From positions 45,860,735 to 45,924,734 of the forward strand of contig NC_079503.1 in the NCBI RefSeq assembly GCF_030052815.1: a stretch of 64,000 nt of DNA, given 5' to 3'. The translations under genes and the position numbers were made by a program. Source of the stretch: Hevea brasiliensis. Lineage: Eukaryota; Streptophyta; Magnoliopsida; Malpighiales; Euphorbiaceae. Under the pieces are notes generated by a model. It had not been told where the DNA came from. It saw nothing but the letters and a program-made list of their open reading frames with translations, and did not search any database. Shown piece by piece: positions 11,085 through 24,261 of this stretch; position 1 is the stretch's first letter, and every line of letters begins with the position of its first letter.

Positions 11085-13558
11085 GCTAGCTAATGAGTAC
11101 TCATCCGATCTACAACCTCAACTGGTAAGCCAGAGAGGGAGGAAAATAAGCGATCTCAACCCCATAAATGGAGGAGGAATAATGTGGTACTGTCATGCTA
11201 AGTGTGAACACAAAATCAATTCAAAACAAAATACTCAAATAATTTAGGAAAGATCCCAAACAATTTTAAAAGTCATTTTTGTACTCATAAAGTGACAACA
11301 CAATTCATAAATAACACAATGATTTCATAAAGCATAGTAATTCAAATTTTCAATCGGAAAACAATTACATAGATTTGTTGTGCGTAAACCTGACGTGAGT
11401 CGCCTCTAAGCCTTGACTCAGTCCCTTAGATTTTTCAGGTATTTTTCCTTTGAAACACACAATTGACAGTGTTTCAGTATCTTATCTCACAATAAATCCA
11501 ATAATTAAACTCATATATGCTCAAATCTAGTCCCAATATGCTTAACTTACGTTCTTGGCAATTTTTTTATAGGGGTTACTATTTATGGCACTATTCAAGT
11601 TAAAATATTGACTTTCTTATGCTTAAAAGGTATGAGAAATCCAATTATACCCACATACCACATTTTGGTTACCAATTTTGTTGGTTTTAGTTGTTCCTTC
11701 AAATTTTAGGTCTTCTAAGTGCAAATTTCAATTTTTCAGATTTGATGTCCTGTTTTGTACTGTTCCATTAGTCATGTTGCTGTGGAAATTTGGCTAAGTT
11801 TTCTTCACAGAAGTTATTCCTTATTGTCTTAAATTTATTTTTCTTTTTGGATCACTCCATTTGGAGTTTTGTAGCCTAAGTTATAGCCATTTGAACATGG
11901 CTAGCCGAATTTGGTTTTACCCAGAATTTTGGGCAAATTCTGGATTATGGCAGTTTTCATACTTTGACTGCAGGTGGTTTTTCAAATAGGTTATGGTCAA
12001 AATTTGGGTTTGTTTTCTTCATGAAAGTTGTAGGGCTATGTCAGGTCATTTAGACCTTCCTAGTACAAGTTATGGTCATTTACGTAACTACTGTTCATTT
12101 GGTCATATTTGTACAGGTTAGTTTGCCAATTCCAGATTTGGCCAAATTGTTCACTAAGTTATGGTCACTTTCAGAGCATGATTCCAAAATGAAAAATGTG
12201 CCATTTTCTATCTAGTTTCATTCTCAATTGGCCTCACACCAATTGGTTGGTAAATTTTCAGTTTTGGTCCCTGAAAGGGACTTAGGTCAAGCTGCCAGCA
12301 GATTGACCCTCTCCAATCTAAATTGGAACTTGGTTCCAACAATTCATACACACTACAAATAGTCACAATTGACCATTTTTCAACTCAAATAAGGTCAATA
12401 ATATCATCTGGCCAATTCTCAAATTTTTCTTCAATTTTCACAATTTCCAAACCTTAGTTACATGCATTTCAATTCTAATGCAAATTTAAAGTGTATATTC
12501 ATGATTTATACACTTAATTCACTTCAAATAACCATTCAAGACCATCAAACTCACTCATATCAAACCCTAACCCTAGCTGGATGAATTTCATATTTGGTCC
12601 CTCAACAATTGTTTTCTTTTAATTTTAAGTTAATATCTAAGTTACTTGAGCTAAACACACAAATAAGAAACTAAAATTTTCAAAGTAAATTGCTTACCTA
12701 CACTTGAATTTCAATTCTTCAATTTCATTCCCTTATTCCCTTTCTTTCCTTCTTCTAAAGCTTCCTCAAGTTGAATTAACAAGTTTTTATTGTTTATTTT
12801 GGGGTCAAAGTGGATTGAAGTGGTTGGAATAAAGCTTGAACTCAAGCGTCAATGCAGTTCTTCAATAGAGAGGTGAGGGAGAAGTGGGCGGCACACTAGG
12901 AAAAAGAAGAACAAAAATAATTTTTTTTTCTTTTCTTTTCTGATATTTTATGTCTCATTTAACAAGAATTGACTTGGTCAATTATGTAGGGAAATTAAAA
13001 TGGATTTTGACACCATGATGACGTCATTCAAGTTATGTAATAAAATTTTTCTTTTTTTTTTTTCTTTTCTCCATTCTTCTTTAATTTAATTCTACATTTT
13101 GAAATTTTTGTTTCTTTGATTTTATTGGACAGTTAGGTCAGGTGTCAGCTCTAGGGGTAAATTGACCAAGTTGCCCCTCGCTTGTTCAATCTAGTTTGCA
13201 AGTTATTCGATATTTCTTCCGGATCCCTGACCTAATTATTTGACCTGCTTAATAATTCTTTTTTGTGTTCGCAATAGTCCTAAGGACTGCAGCGTCACAT
13301 TTTATAGTTCGAAATTTAAGTTTAGACTGACCTCACAGTCATTCCTGAGAAGGTCACCCATTGCTGTGACTCTTGGCTTATTTAACTTCTTATGCCTTGT
13401 TTTTCTTCTTTATACTTAACTATTTGAAAATTACTAATTATTTGTGTTCAGGGTTTATCTAGGTGTTTTAAATGTAATTCTAATCCTCTTAATTGTCCGA
13501 ACCGATACCGGTCACCTGAATAGTATAATTTATGAGGCTAGGCAAATAGGGGTGTTAC
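11085..13558 (-). repeat. C: Tekay-type LTR, 5' part, interrupted by B and D
   Basis: Minus-strand LTR beginning TGTAACACCCCTATTTGCC. It matches F piece by piece (for example 11690-11910 against F near 29190-29270 and 63345-63520). B interrupts it on the left near GAGTACTCATTAGCTAGC. D is inserted at its outer end, so the last base of the LTR is 24261 beyond D. The rest of C is outside the window. No gene is seen here. Confidence 0.85.
13554..13558. repeat. Left target-site duplication of D (GTTAC)
   Basis: Perfect 5-bp copy of 24256-24260. Confidence 0.95.
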
Positions 13559-16500
13559 TGTAACACCCCTATGTTCGGTAGTACGTTATACTGTTCCGAT
13601 GACCAGTGTTGTCCGGATAGCTAGGATGCCTAGAACTACACTTCGATATGAGTGAGGAGACATAAAATAATGAAATACAAGTAGAGAAAATACAAGAAAA
13701 CAAAGGAAAAATAATAGCAAAGAAATGTAACCAAGTTAAACGAGCCGATAACCCAAGCGATTGGTGACCGCACTGGGAAGTCACGGCGTGGACCGTTGAC
13801 TAGCCCTGGACCGCGGAAGACCCTATAAAATATTTTTAGGAATTAAATAGACCCCTATTGAAGTACAAATATCATTGGAAATATTAAATAAAAATTAAAT
13901 AATTAGTACAAAGAAAAGTGAGAAATCGAAAAATGGACAAAACCCGGTGTTACCGAAAAATCGGGAATACAACCCGAACAGGGGCATTGTGGTCATTTGA
14001 CACTCCAAGTTGTCTTTTGACCTAAATTTCCATTAAAAATAAAAAATATTACACTTGGAAAATATAATGAAAAATAAATTTAGGGGTACCTAATGTAAAT
14101 AGTAAAAATGGAGGGTAAATTGACTAATTATCAATTAAAACATATAAAATAGTTTAATTAAGGTGAGTGGACCACTATGGATTAAATTAAATACTCAATG
14201 GGCAGGTGTAAATCCACTAACCAATCTGCAATTCATCTTCTTCAATTGAGAAGTCCCATTGCCGCATGAAAGCTCAAACTCCTCCCATGGCCGCCCACCT
14301 TCAAACCTTTACAAATCCATGATCAAGCCATCTTTTCCCACACTTATCCTCATTAAAGTTTATCCTCACCTTGCAAGGAAGAGTTTGAAAGCAATTTTAA
14401 GAAGTTTTGGTGAAGATTTAAGAAGTCTCATCCATAGGTAAGTTTGAGTTTTTGATTATTGCTTTGTTAAAGTTTGTAAGGATGTTATGGGTGTTTGATT
14501 TATGAAGAAATTTTTGAGGTTTGATGTTGAATGTGAATGTGTACTTTTGGTAGCCATGGAAACACCTAGAAGGCAGTTTATTTGTGCTTGTAAATGGTGA
14601 ATTAAATGATTGATTAAATGTATATTGTGTAGGAAATTGTTTTGGTGATGTATACTTAGTATATGTAAATGTAAAATGAGATTTAAAGCTTGGAAAGTAA
14701 TGGAATGTAAGTGTACCATTGTGGCAGTTTGCTAACTCTTGAGGAATGCTGGAATTCAAGCTTGGTTTATGGAATAATGATATTAAAATGTGTTGGTTGT
14801 TATGGCAGTTTGAGTATATGTGTGGTGGTGTGAAGTGGGACATGTAAATGAGCATGAATTGGTGATTGAATTGTTGTAAATTGAGTTGGACAAATTCTGC
14901 ACTTGTTGGTGCACATTGAAAGTAGTTGTAAGCTGCCAAAATGACCTATAAAAATGTTGTAAATTATGTTTAGGTCATGATACAACCAGAATTGACTTGA
15001 ATGTTGAGTTTGGTAAGTGTTAGGAGTGATCCTTGATATGTATGGAAGAAATGCAATAAGGCAGTTTGAGTTTTAGGCCTATAACTTTAAGTGTGTGGCT
15101 CCAATTGGTATGAGACCAATTGGAGGTGAAACCAGGCACAAAATGTGCCAACTTTCATGAAGGAAGCTTGCCAAAATTCTGCTTGCAAGATAGCTAAAAA
15201 AATGACCAAATCCGGATTAAGTGCAATTGAGGCCTGAAAATTGACTATTTGGGCAGCAGTTAGTGTTTAGGCCATAACTCACTCAAAACAAGTCCAATTG
15301 ACCTGAAATTTCAACCATGAATAGTTAAGACCTATATATAGAAGTCCTATGAAGACACCAAAGCCCAGAAATGATTATAAGCAAGTCAAACAGCTTGCAC
15401 AAGTTCGGGTCCAAAAACTGGCTGAACCTAAAATGACCTAAAGTGACCTAAAGTGACCAATTTTGATGCAATTTGACCAGCAATAGTAAAATGACCATAG
15501 CTTGGTCTACATAACTCAGAATGACCTGAAATTTTGCCCCGCGTTCCATAAGACATAGATCTACAAGTTTGTAGTTTTGATTGAAACCTGAAAACCGAGG
15601 GAACTAGGTCGTCTGGCTAGGTCAAACTAGTATCCCGAAATCCAGCAAAATGCAAGAAAATGCAAGATACATAGAAATGAACTTGGTAACGTGTACCAAC
15701 CCTAAAAGACTATCGAATGTGACATATTAGTAACCTTAAAACCTAATTCACCTAGAATGCATCGAGGGTCGACATATTAGATTGACTGAGCAAATAATAG
15801 AATTCAGTAAATTAATTATCAAGCATTATCGTTAGAGACAGTTTAATTAAGTACTGAAACACTTCAAATTGTGTTTCTCAGTTAGCAAAGACTCAGGGAA
15901 AGGGAAGGAAACACTGAGTCAAGACCAGGAGAAAGATATCAGAGGTTTGTGCGCAACAGTTATTTCTTTTGAATTTTTCAATTGAAATAAATTATGACTA
16001 TTTGTATGTTATTGTTTTCAATTATTGAAATGTGTTTGAATGGATACTTATTGCTTGAAAAGCATTGTAAATAGTTTGAAACTGTGGAAAAATTGATTTA
16101 GTGTGATTTGTAAAAATTTGAAGTTAATTATGAATTGTGTTGCCATTCTGTGAATGAATTTATGACTTTAGAAATTTATTGGATTCTCACGAATCATTTG
16201 AATAAAATGTTTGGAATTGATTTTGTGTTCACACTTAGCATGACAGTATCATATCATTCCTTCTCCATTTATGGGGTTGTGATCGTTTATTTTCCTTCTC
16301 CATTTATGGATTCGTGATCGTTTATTTTTCTCTCTCTCTGGTTTACCAGTTGAGGTGATCGGATGAGTACTCATTATATAGCTAGCTCCCTTCCTCATTG
16401 ATTTCGATTAGTGGGGTTGTGATTGCTTTGTCATGGTGTACAACGCGGCATTGATCGGAAATTTTGTGTCATGGCTTAAGTTGTGTATGAATTGGCAACG

Positions 16501-17393
16501 CTGTGTTCGTAAATTATTTGACTAATTGTGTTATTATGAGCTTTGATAATTTGTGAAATGGAGTTTAAATTCTTATTGACATTCACTGTCTTTTGAATTT
16601 AACTACGTTTTGATTACTGAGATTTATTGTGATATTGTGTTAAATTCCTTACGACATTCATTGTCTTGAATTTAACTATGGTTTTACGTATCTATCATTT
16701 ATATGATTTATGAACTGTGATTTAAAGTTGTATTTGGTTAATGTTGTGCACCACTGAGACATTGTCTCAGCGATAGCTTTTCATTGTCGCCGCAGTAGAC
16801 AGACAGTATAAAGCAGACTAGGTCATTAGTACATCCAAATGAGAGATTATCGGGTATATTGAGTATACCACATTTGGCATTTTGTACTGTAATGTATGAC
16901 CACTGTATATATATATTATTTTTGGTTTTGAGCAGTTGTAAATTCAAATTGTACATTGAAGTTGTAAAACAATTATGAGTTATTTTGGCTTGTAAAAATT
17001 ATATTATATTTCTTGTATCTCAGTCTTTGAAAAATCACTGTGGATTTGAGTTGAGAAATATGTTGTGTTGAGAAAAATGTTGGAGTTGAGATTTGGAAAT
17101 ATATTGAAGTGCTTTTTATAGGTTTTCTGAAGAACTATTTTATCCAAAATGCAGATGGCACTCTACCAAAATTTTTACAGAAATTCCAAATAATTCAAAT
17201 GTGTTAGTTCTATCACTTCAGTTCAAAAAAGGGTTTTAACACCTGTAAATAGTGCTCACCACTGTAAAAGAAGTAAGAAACGTTTTTAAAATCCTTTGTA
17301 GTTTATTTAATGGGTTATCAATAGACGGAGTTGGTAATTCATTAGGTATACTACGGGATCATATTATGCCTTACAGAGGGGTAGGGTGTGACA
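13559..17393 (+). repeat. D 5' LTR, 3835 bp
   Basis: Runs TGTAACACCCCTATG to GGGTGTGACA. It pairs with 20497-24255. Open frames inside (the longest at 14418-14939, minus) are broken in the other LTR and have no domains. Confidence 0.95.
16754..16770 (+). other. Conserved LTR hairpin (D 5' LTR)
   Basis: Stem CTGAGAC/GTCTCAG, 3-nt loop, flanked by GCACCA and GCGATAGCTTT. Confidence 0.7.
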
Positions 17394-17401
17394 TGTTTTA
17401 G

Positions 17402-17413
17402 TGGTATTAGAGC
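17402..17413 (+). other. Primer-binding site of D
   Basis: TGGTATTAGAGC, one mismatch from the tRNA-Met site, 8 nt after the LTR end. Confidence 0.85.
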
Positions 17414-17582
17414 AAGTTTTTAAATTCTGTTTTCACCTGTAATTTGGATATTCTTTCTTCATATTACAACTGCTCAATATCATTGTTTGATACATATAGT
17501 ACATTACATTATAAATGTGCACTAACGGGAGGAAATCTCCTTGTGTTGTTTGTTCAGGAGATCTAAAATCCTCGCATTGACT

Positions 17583-18780
17583 ATGGAAGAGGGTGATCAT
17601 TCAGTCGATCAATGTATTGAGGCTGAGGTGCAAGGGGATGCCCCAGGCCTACACAATGTCAGTGGTTCAAAGAAGACACTGCAGCAGCACTACCAGTTTC
17701 CTGCTCATTTCGCTCAGCAGATGGCTATAATGTTCCAACAAATGGCTGTTAATGTGCCTACTCAAGTCCCAATACAGACACCAGTGGTACAACCACAGTC
17801 TCCTACTAGGCAGTATGATAAATTGATGAAATATGGGGCTACAGAGTTCAAGGGGACAGTATATCCTCTAGAGGCTAAACAGTGGTTAGAGAGGATGGAT
17901 AGGGTATTCAAGAAACTGCATTGCAAGGAGGAGCTCAGATTTGAATACTCAGTATCTTTGCTACAGGGGGATGCTTATGACTGGTGGAAAACCATTCCCC
18001 ACAGTCTGGTAGAACCTGCAGTGCTAACATGGAATGACTTTCTCAGGGAATTCAGACAAAAATATGTCCCTGATGCTTATGTAGACCAGAAGTTACAAGA
18101 ATTCCTAAGTCTTAAATAGGGGAGCAGATCAGTGGCTGAGTATGAAAGGGAATTTTCCCGCCTAAGCCATTATGTAGTGAGTTTACTTTCTACCAGCAGG
18201 GAGAGATGCAAGAGGTTTGAAACTGGCTTGAAGCCCAGTATCAGATTACAAGTAGTCGGATTCAAACACACTAACTTCTCTAAACTTGTTTCTCAAGCCC
18301 TAGAGTTGGAAAGAATTGAGTCTGAAGCTGCTCCTGAGAAAAAGAAATCAGAGAAGACAGAGAAAGAGGGAAAATCAGTAGAACAGAGTTCCAGTGGTCC
18401 TACTGGAAAGAGGAAGAATCATGGGGAACACAACAGAGGTGGTAAGAAGTCTAGTAGGGGAAGACATTTAGGACAGAAACATCCTTTATCTGGTCAGAAG
18501 AGTACCAGAGGTTCCTACCCTTCCTGCCAATGTGAAACTTGTGGAAGATATCATAGTGGGATATGTTATAAGGCTATTGGAGCCTGTTATAACTGTAGAG
18601 GCACGGGACACTTTGCCAAGGACTGCACCAGTAGTCGCAGAGTTGGACCACCTCCTACTACTGCAGAAGGGTCAGTTCAGAGCCCTGTCACCAGAAGTTC
18701 ACAACCACCCAGTAGAGGTAGAGGCAGGGGTAGAGGTAGCCTAGCAGGCAGCCAAGGCACAGTGAAACATTCAGAGCAAG
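17583..18780 (+). pseudogene. D gag (capsid and nucleocapsid)
   Basis: ATG at 17583 starts MEEGDHSVDQ, at the same place as in element H. The capsid-like gag region includes LERMDRVFKKLHC and GDAYDWWKTIP, then SVAEYEREFSRLSHY and RCKRFETGL. An in-frame TAG at 18117-18119 replaces the Gln codon (CAA) seen in H, a C-to-T type loss. A basic linker leads to two zinc knuckles: CETCGRYHSGIC (CX2CX3HX3C) and CYNCRGTGHFAKDC (CX2CX4HX4C). Gag would build the cytoplasmic particle and bind RNA. One stop codon aside, the frame is intact, so D may have moved before this change. Confidence 0.9.
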
Positions 18781-19490
18781 GCAGTGCTCCAGTCAGAATC
18801 TATGCAATGAGACAGACAGAAGAGGCCGAGACATCTAATGTTGTGGCTGGTACCTTCTCAAATTTTAATCAAGATGTGTTTGTGTTATTTGATCCGGGTT
18901 CTACCCATTCTTATGTGAGTGCTAGCATCATTGATTGCATTGCTGTTCCATGTACAAAAATGGACTTTGAGGTGCTAGTAACAAGTCCGCTAGGATAGGA
19001 GGTCAGGGTTATTAGGATGTATAGGGACTGTCCTTTGGTGATGAAAGGACACACTTTTCTGTCTGATTTCATTGAAATGCCCTTCGGAGATTATGATATC
19101 ATCTTGGGCATGGATTGGTTAGCTAGGCATCATGCCATGATTGACTGTAGGCTGAATACAGTCACTTTTGTTCTCCCTCAGTACAGTGATGTGGTAATAC
19201 ATGGCGAGAGGCAGTTATTGCCATCAAACATCATTTCGGCTGCACTAGCCAGAAAAATGATCAGAAAGCGGTGTGAAGCATACTTGGCACATGTGGTAGA
19301 CACCCAAGTGGGGAGTCCAGCATTGAAGGATATCCTTACAGTATATGACTTTCCTGATGTGTTTCCTGATGAATTGCCAGGATTACCTCCGGAAAGAGAA
19401 GTGCAGTTTGAAATTAATGTTATGCCTGGTGTGGATCCAATCTCCATAACACCATACAGAATGACACCAGCAGAGTTGAAGGAGTCTGAA
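18781..19490 (+). pseudogene. D aspartic protease and linker, ending before RT
   Basis: Protease with active-site DPGSTHSYV (Asp at about 18891) and ILGMDWLARHH (about 19100). A TAG at 18997-18999 replaces the Gln of PLGQEV seen in H, the second Gln-to-amber change in this element. The frame then runs through [23 protein letters not shown] and [16 protein letters not shown]. In A, H and I this is followed at once by the RT fingers; here the similarity ends abruptly near 19490. The cut point lies at the protease-RT linker. Confidence 0.9.
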
Positions 19491-20496
19491 TACTTTTATG
19501 TTAGTGTTAGAATTATATGTTTTGTTGTTATTCCTTTACAGGGGACTAAATTTTGATGCATTAGTGATTAGTCCTTTAGGATAAGGATTGTGATAATAAG
19601 TGAAATTAGTTTTAGAAGAGTTTATCGGCGAAAAGTATTTTCTAACATAGCATAAATTATAAAGCTAATTGTCGAGCCTATTTAATGTAAGGCAAGAGGA
19701 AGTAAAAGTAAGATGTAGTAATGGAATTGCTCTAGATGAGGGCAAGGATGTTACTGTTAGTAATTGCTAATGGATATTATAATCGGAATAAGTTCGGATA
19801 TCAGTGAATTCGAAAAGGATAAAAGATAGGAAAGTTTTATCTATTGAAATGTATCGTAGTAATTATGCAATGTTCTTGATGTTTATACTGTAAGCTGCAG
19901 ATTACAGTACTAACTTGAGATTATTGTGTAGAGCTACGTACTACCTGATAGTACACCTAGATGAGAATAGTTGCCAATGGCATCTGTTTTGGTATAGTTA
20001 TGCCAGGACAGAATTTAATTGTTAGAAATAAGTTTGAAAATCCTACTTAGGGATCTAAAACTCAAAAGTTAAAATATCGAAAGGTTATAGTTCAGTACAA
20101 AAGGAAGTAAGTTATAGAATATTGACAGATAAAAAGAGTTATGGAAGTAAAAAATTCGAACAGTTGGTTCAGATATAACAAAGAAATGTTACGAATGTGA
20201 GGAAGACTATGGATTAGAATGGTCAGAGGACCAATGATTAGATAAATGATTCTAACATGACCTCAAGGGTCATTTAAGAAGGAACATGAACTGAAATATT
20301 AGACAGCACAATAGTAAGAGGAGATTGGTGTTATACAAACAAATTAAACGTTGTATTAGATTGTTAAAAGTCTTATACAAATTTGAGGAAAAGAAGATCA
20401 TACGATCGTATAGAAAGGAGAAAATAAACGTATGACTATTGTAAGATGGCTATTGGGTAAAATTTCATGGACAAAATTTATTTAAGGGGGAAGAAT
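19491..20496 (+). other. D: AT-rich non-pol sequence in place of RT-RNase H-integrase
   Basis: About 1 kb with no open frame longer than about 60 codons and no RT, RNase H or integrase motif. Near 19545-19600 a short stretch (NFDALVISPLG, then stops) resembles the protease segment of D itself, suggesting old duplicated or decayed polyprotein. The last about 40 bp (AATTTCATGGACAAAATTTA) match the normal 3' end before the PPT. Origin of the rest is unknown. Confidence 0.6.
20484..20496 (+). other. Polypurine tract of D
   Basis: AAGGGGGAAGAAT directly before the 3' LTR. Confidence 0.85.
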
Positions 20497-23400
20497 TGTA
20501 ACACCCCTATGTTCGGTAGTGCGTTCTACTGTTCCGGTGAGCAGTGTTGTTCAGACAGCTAGGATGCCTAGAACTACACTTCGATATGAGTGAGGAGACA
20601 TAAAATAATGAAATACAAGTAGAGAAAATACAAGAAAAACAAAGGAAAAATAATAGCAAAGAAATGTAACCAAGTTAAATGAGCTAAGAACCCAAGCGAT
20701 GGGTGACTGCACCAGGAAGTCATAGCGTGGACCGTTGGCTAGCCCTGGACCGCGGGGAACCCTGAAAAATATTTTTAGGAATTAAATAGACCCCTATTGA
20801 AGTATAAATATCATTAGAAATATTAAATAAAAATTAAATAATTAGTACAAAGAAAAGTGAGAAATCGAAAAATGGACAAAACCTGGTGTTACCGAAAAAT
20901 CGGGAATACACCCCGAACAGGGGCATTGTGGTCATTTGACACCCTGAGTTATCTTTTGACCTATATTTCCATTAAAAATAAATAATATTACACTTGGAAA
21001 ATACAATGAAAAATAAATTTAGGGGTACCTAATGTAAATAGTAAAAATGGATGGTAAATTGACTAATTATCAATTAAAACATATAAAATAGTTTAATTAA
21101 GGTGAGTGGACCACTATGGATTAAATTAAATACTCAATGGGCAGGTGTAAATCCACTAACCAATTTGCAATTCATCTTCTTCAATTGAGAAGTCCCATTG
21201 CCGTATGAAAGCTCAAACTCCTCCCATGGCCGCCCACCTTCAAACCTTTACAAATCCATGATCAAGCCATCTTTTCCCACAATTATCTTCATTAAAGTTT
21301 ATCCTCACCTTGCAAGGAAGAATTTGATAGCAATTTTAAGAAGTTTTGGTGATGATTTAAGAAGTCTCATCCATAGGTAAGTTTGAGTTTTTGATTGTTG
21401 CTTTGTTAAAGTTTGTAAGGATGTTATGGGTGTTTGATTTATGAAGAAATTTTTGAGGTTTGATGTTGAATGTAAATGTGTACTTTTGGCAACCATGGAA
21501 ACACCTTGAAGGCAGTTTATTTGTGCTTATAAATGGTGAATTAAATAATTGATTAAATGTATATTGTGTAGGAAATTATTTGGGTGATGTATACTTAGTA
21601 TATGTAAATGTAAAATGAGATTTAAAGCTTGGAAAGTAATGGAATGTAAGTGTACCATTGTGGCAATTTGCTAACTCTTGAGGAATGCTGGAATTCATGC
21701 TTGGTTTATGGAATAATGATGTTAAAATGTGTTGGTTGTTATGGCAGTTTGAGTGTATGTGTGGTGGTGTGAAGTGGGACATGCAAATGAGCATGAATTG
21801 GTGATTGAATTGTTGTAAATTGAGTTGGACAAATTCTGCACTTGTTGGTGCACATTGAATGTAATTGTAAGCTGCCAAAATGACCTATAAAATTTTTAAA
21901 TTATGTTTAGGTCATGATACAACCATAATTGACTTGAATGTTGAGTTTGGTAAGTGTTATGAGTGATCCTTGATATGTATGGAAGAAATGCAATAAGGCA
22001 GTTTGAGTTTTAGGCCTATAACTTTAAGTGTGTGGCTCCAATTGGTATGAGACCAATTGGAGGTGAAACTAGGCACAAAATGTGCCAACTTTCATGAAGG
22101 AAGCTTGCCAAAATTCGTCTTGCAAGATAGCTTGAAAAATGACCAAATCCGGATTAAGTGCAATTGAGGCCTGAAAACTGACCATTTGGGCAGCAGTTAG
22201 TATTTAGGCCATAACCCACTCAAAACAGGTCCAATTGACCTGAAATTTTAACATTGAATAGTTAAGACCTATATCTACAAGTCTTATGTAGACACCAAAG
22301 CCCACAAATGACCATAAACAAGTCAAACAGCTTGCACAAGTTCGGGTCCAAAAACTGGCCGAACCTAAAATGACCTAAAGTGATGTAAAGTGACCAATTT
22401 TGATGCAATTTGACCAGCAATAGTAAAATGACCATAACTTTGTCTACATAACTCAGAATGACCTGAAATTTTGTCCCGCATTCCATAAGACATAGATCTA
22501 CAAGTTTATAGTTTTGACTGAAACTCGAAAACCGAGGGAACTAGGTCATCCAGCTAGGTCAAACTAGTATCCCGAAATTTAGCAAATTGCAAGAAAATGC
22601 AAGATACATAGAAATGAACTTGGTAACGTGTACCAGCCCTAAAAGACTATCAAATGTGACATATTAGTAACCTTAAAACCTAATTCACCTAGAATGCATC
22701 GAGGGTCGACATATTAGGTTGACAAAGCAAATAATAGAATTCAATAAATTAATTATCAAGCATTATCGTTAGAGACAGTTTAATTAAGTACTAAAACACT
22801 TCAAATTGTGTTTCTCAGTTAGCAAAGACTCAGGGAAAGGGAAGGAAACACTGAGTCAAGACCAGGAGACAGATATCAGAGGTTTGTGCACAACAGTTAT
22901 TTCTTTTGAATTTTTCAATTGAAATAAATTATGACTATTTGTATATTATTGTTTTCAATTATGGAAATATGTTTGAATGGATACTTATTGCTTGAAAAGC
23001 ATTGTAAATAGTTTGAAACTGTGGAAAAATTGATTTAGTGTGATTTATGAAAATTTGAAGTTAATTATGAATTGTGTTGCCATTTTGTGAATGAATTTAT
23101 GACTTTAGAAATTTATTGGATTCTCACTAATCATTTGAATAAAATGTTTGGAATTGATTTTGTGTTCACACTTAGCATGACAGTATCATATCATTCCTTC
23201 TCCATTTATGGGGTTGTGATCGTTTATTTTCCTTCTCCATTTATGGAGTCGTGATCGTTTATTTTTCTCCCTCTCTGGTTTACCAGTTGAGGTGATCGAA
23301 TGAGTACTCATTATATAGCTAGCTCCCTTCCTCATTGATTTCAATTAGTGGGGTTGTGATTGCTTTGTCGTGGTGTACAACACGGCATTGATCGGAAATT

Positions 23401-24255
23401 TTGTGTCATGGCGTAAGTTGTGTATGAATTGGCAACACTGTGTTCGTAAATTATTTGACTAATTGTGTTATTATGAGCTTTGATAATTTGTGAAATGGAG
23501 TTTAAATTCTTATTGACATTTACTATCTTTTGAATTTAACTACATTTTGATTACTGAGATTTATTGTGATATTGTGTTAAATTCCTTACGACATTCATTG
23601 TCTTGAATTTAACTATGGTTTTACGTATCTATCATTTATATGATTTATGAACTGTGATTTAAAGTTGTATTTGGTTAATGTTGTGCACCACTGAGACATT
23701 GTCTCAGCGATAGCTTTACATTGCTGTCGCAGGTAGACAGACGGACAGGGCAGCAGACTAGGCTGCTAGTACATCCAGCGATAGATTATCGGGTATATTG
23801 AGTATACCACATTTTGCATTTTGTACTGTAATGTATGACCACTGTATGTATATATTTTTTTTATATTATATTTCTTGTATCTCAGTCTTTGAAAAATCAC
23901 TGTGGATTTGAGTTGAGAAATATGTTGTGTTGAGAAAAATGTTGGAGTTGAGATTTGGAAATATATTGAAGTGCTTTTTACAGGTTTTCTGAAGAACTAT
24001 TTTATCCAAAATGCAGATGGCACTCTGCCAAAATTTTTACAGAAATTCCAAATAATTCAAATGTGTTAGTTCTATCACTTCAGTTCAAAAAAGGTTTTTA
24101 ACACCTGTAAATAGTGCTCACCACTGTAAAAGAAGTAAGAAAAGTTTTTAAAATCCCTTGTAGTTTTTTTAATGGGTTATCAGTAGACGGAGTTGGTAAT
24201 TCATTAGGTATACTACGGGATCATGTTATGCCTTACAGAGGGGTAGGGTGTTACA
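20497..24255 (+). repeat. D 3' LTR, 3759 bp
   Basis: Runs TGTAACACCCCTATG to GGGTGTTACA and is closely similar to 13559-17393, with scattered substitutions and a short deletion near 23860. No gene is seen. Confidence 0.95.
23691..23707 (+). other. Conserved LTR hairpin (D 3' LTR)
   Basis: CTGAGAC/GTCTCAG stem with 3-nt loop, same flanks as the 5' copy. Confidence 0.7.
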
Positions 24256-24260
24256 GTTAC
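24256..24260. repeat. Right target-site duplication of D (GTTAC)
   Basis: Perfect copy of 13554-13558. The next base, 24261, is the last base of C's LTR. Confidence 0.95.
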
Positions 24261-24261
24261 A

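Larger units (their letters stand above)
13559..24255 (+). mobile_element. Element D: Tekay-type element with gag and protease only (TR-GAG-like)
   Basis: Two closely similar LTRs (3835 and 3759 bp), PBS, PPT and a perfect GTTAC duplication show one complete insertion. The internal region is only about 3.1 kb. It holds gag, nucleocapsid and protease, then stops just before RT and is followed by about 1 kb of AT-rich sequence without recognisable pol. D therefore depended on enzymes from other elements. It resembles the gag-only elements described in plants as TR-GAGs. It inserted at the extreme end of C's LTR. Confidence 0.92.

Noticed and set aside
14418..14939. 173-codon open frame, minus strand, in D's 5' LTR
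   Set aside because: Only a shortened, frameshifted counterpart exists in the 3' LTR (21576-21878), codon content is His/Asn/Thr-rich as expected from AT-rich sequence, and no domain is visible.
16905..16920. TATATATATATTATT as a TATA box
   Set aside because: Such AT runs are common here and this one lies downstream of the conserved hairpin; without transcript ends I cannot support a promoter.
18117..18999. Programmed readthrough of the two TAG codons in D gag
   Set aside because: Both replace Gln codons kept in H, lie inside domains and lack a supporting conserved context; C-to-T type loss is simpler.
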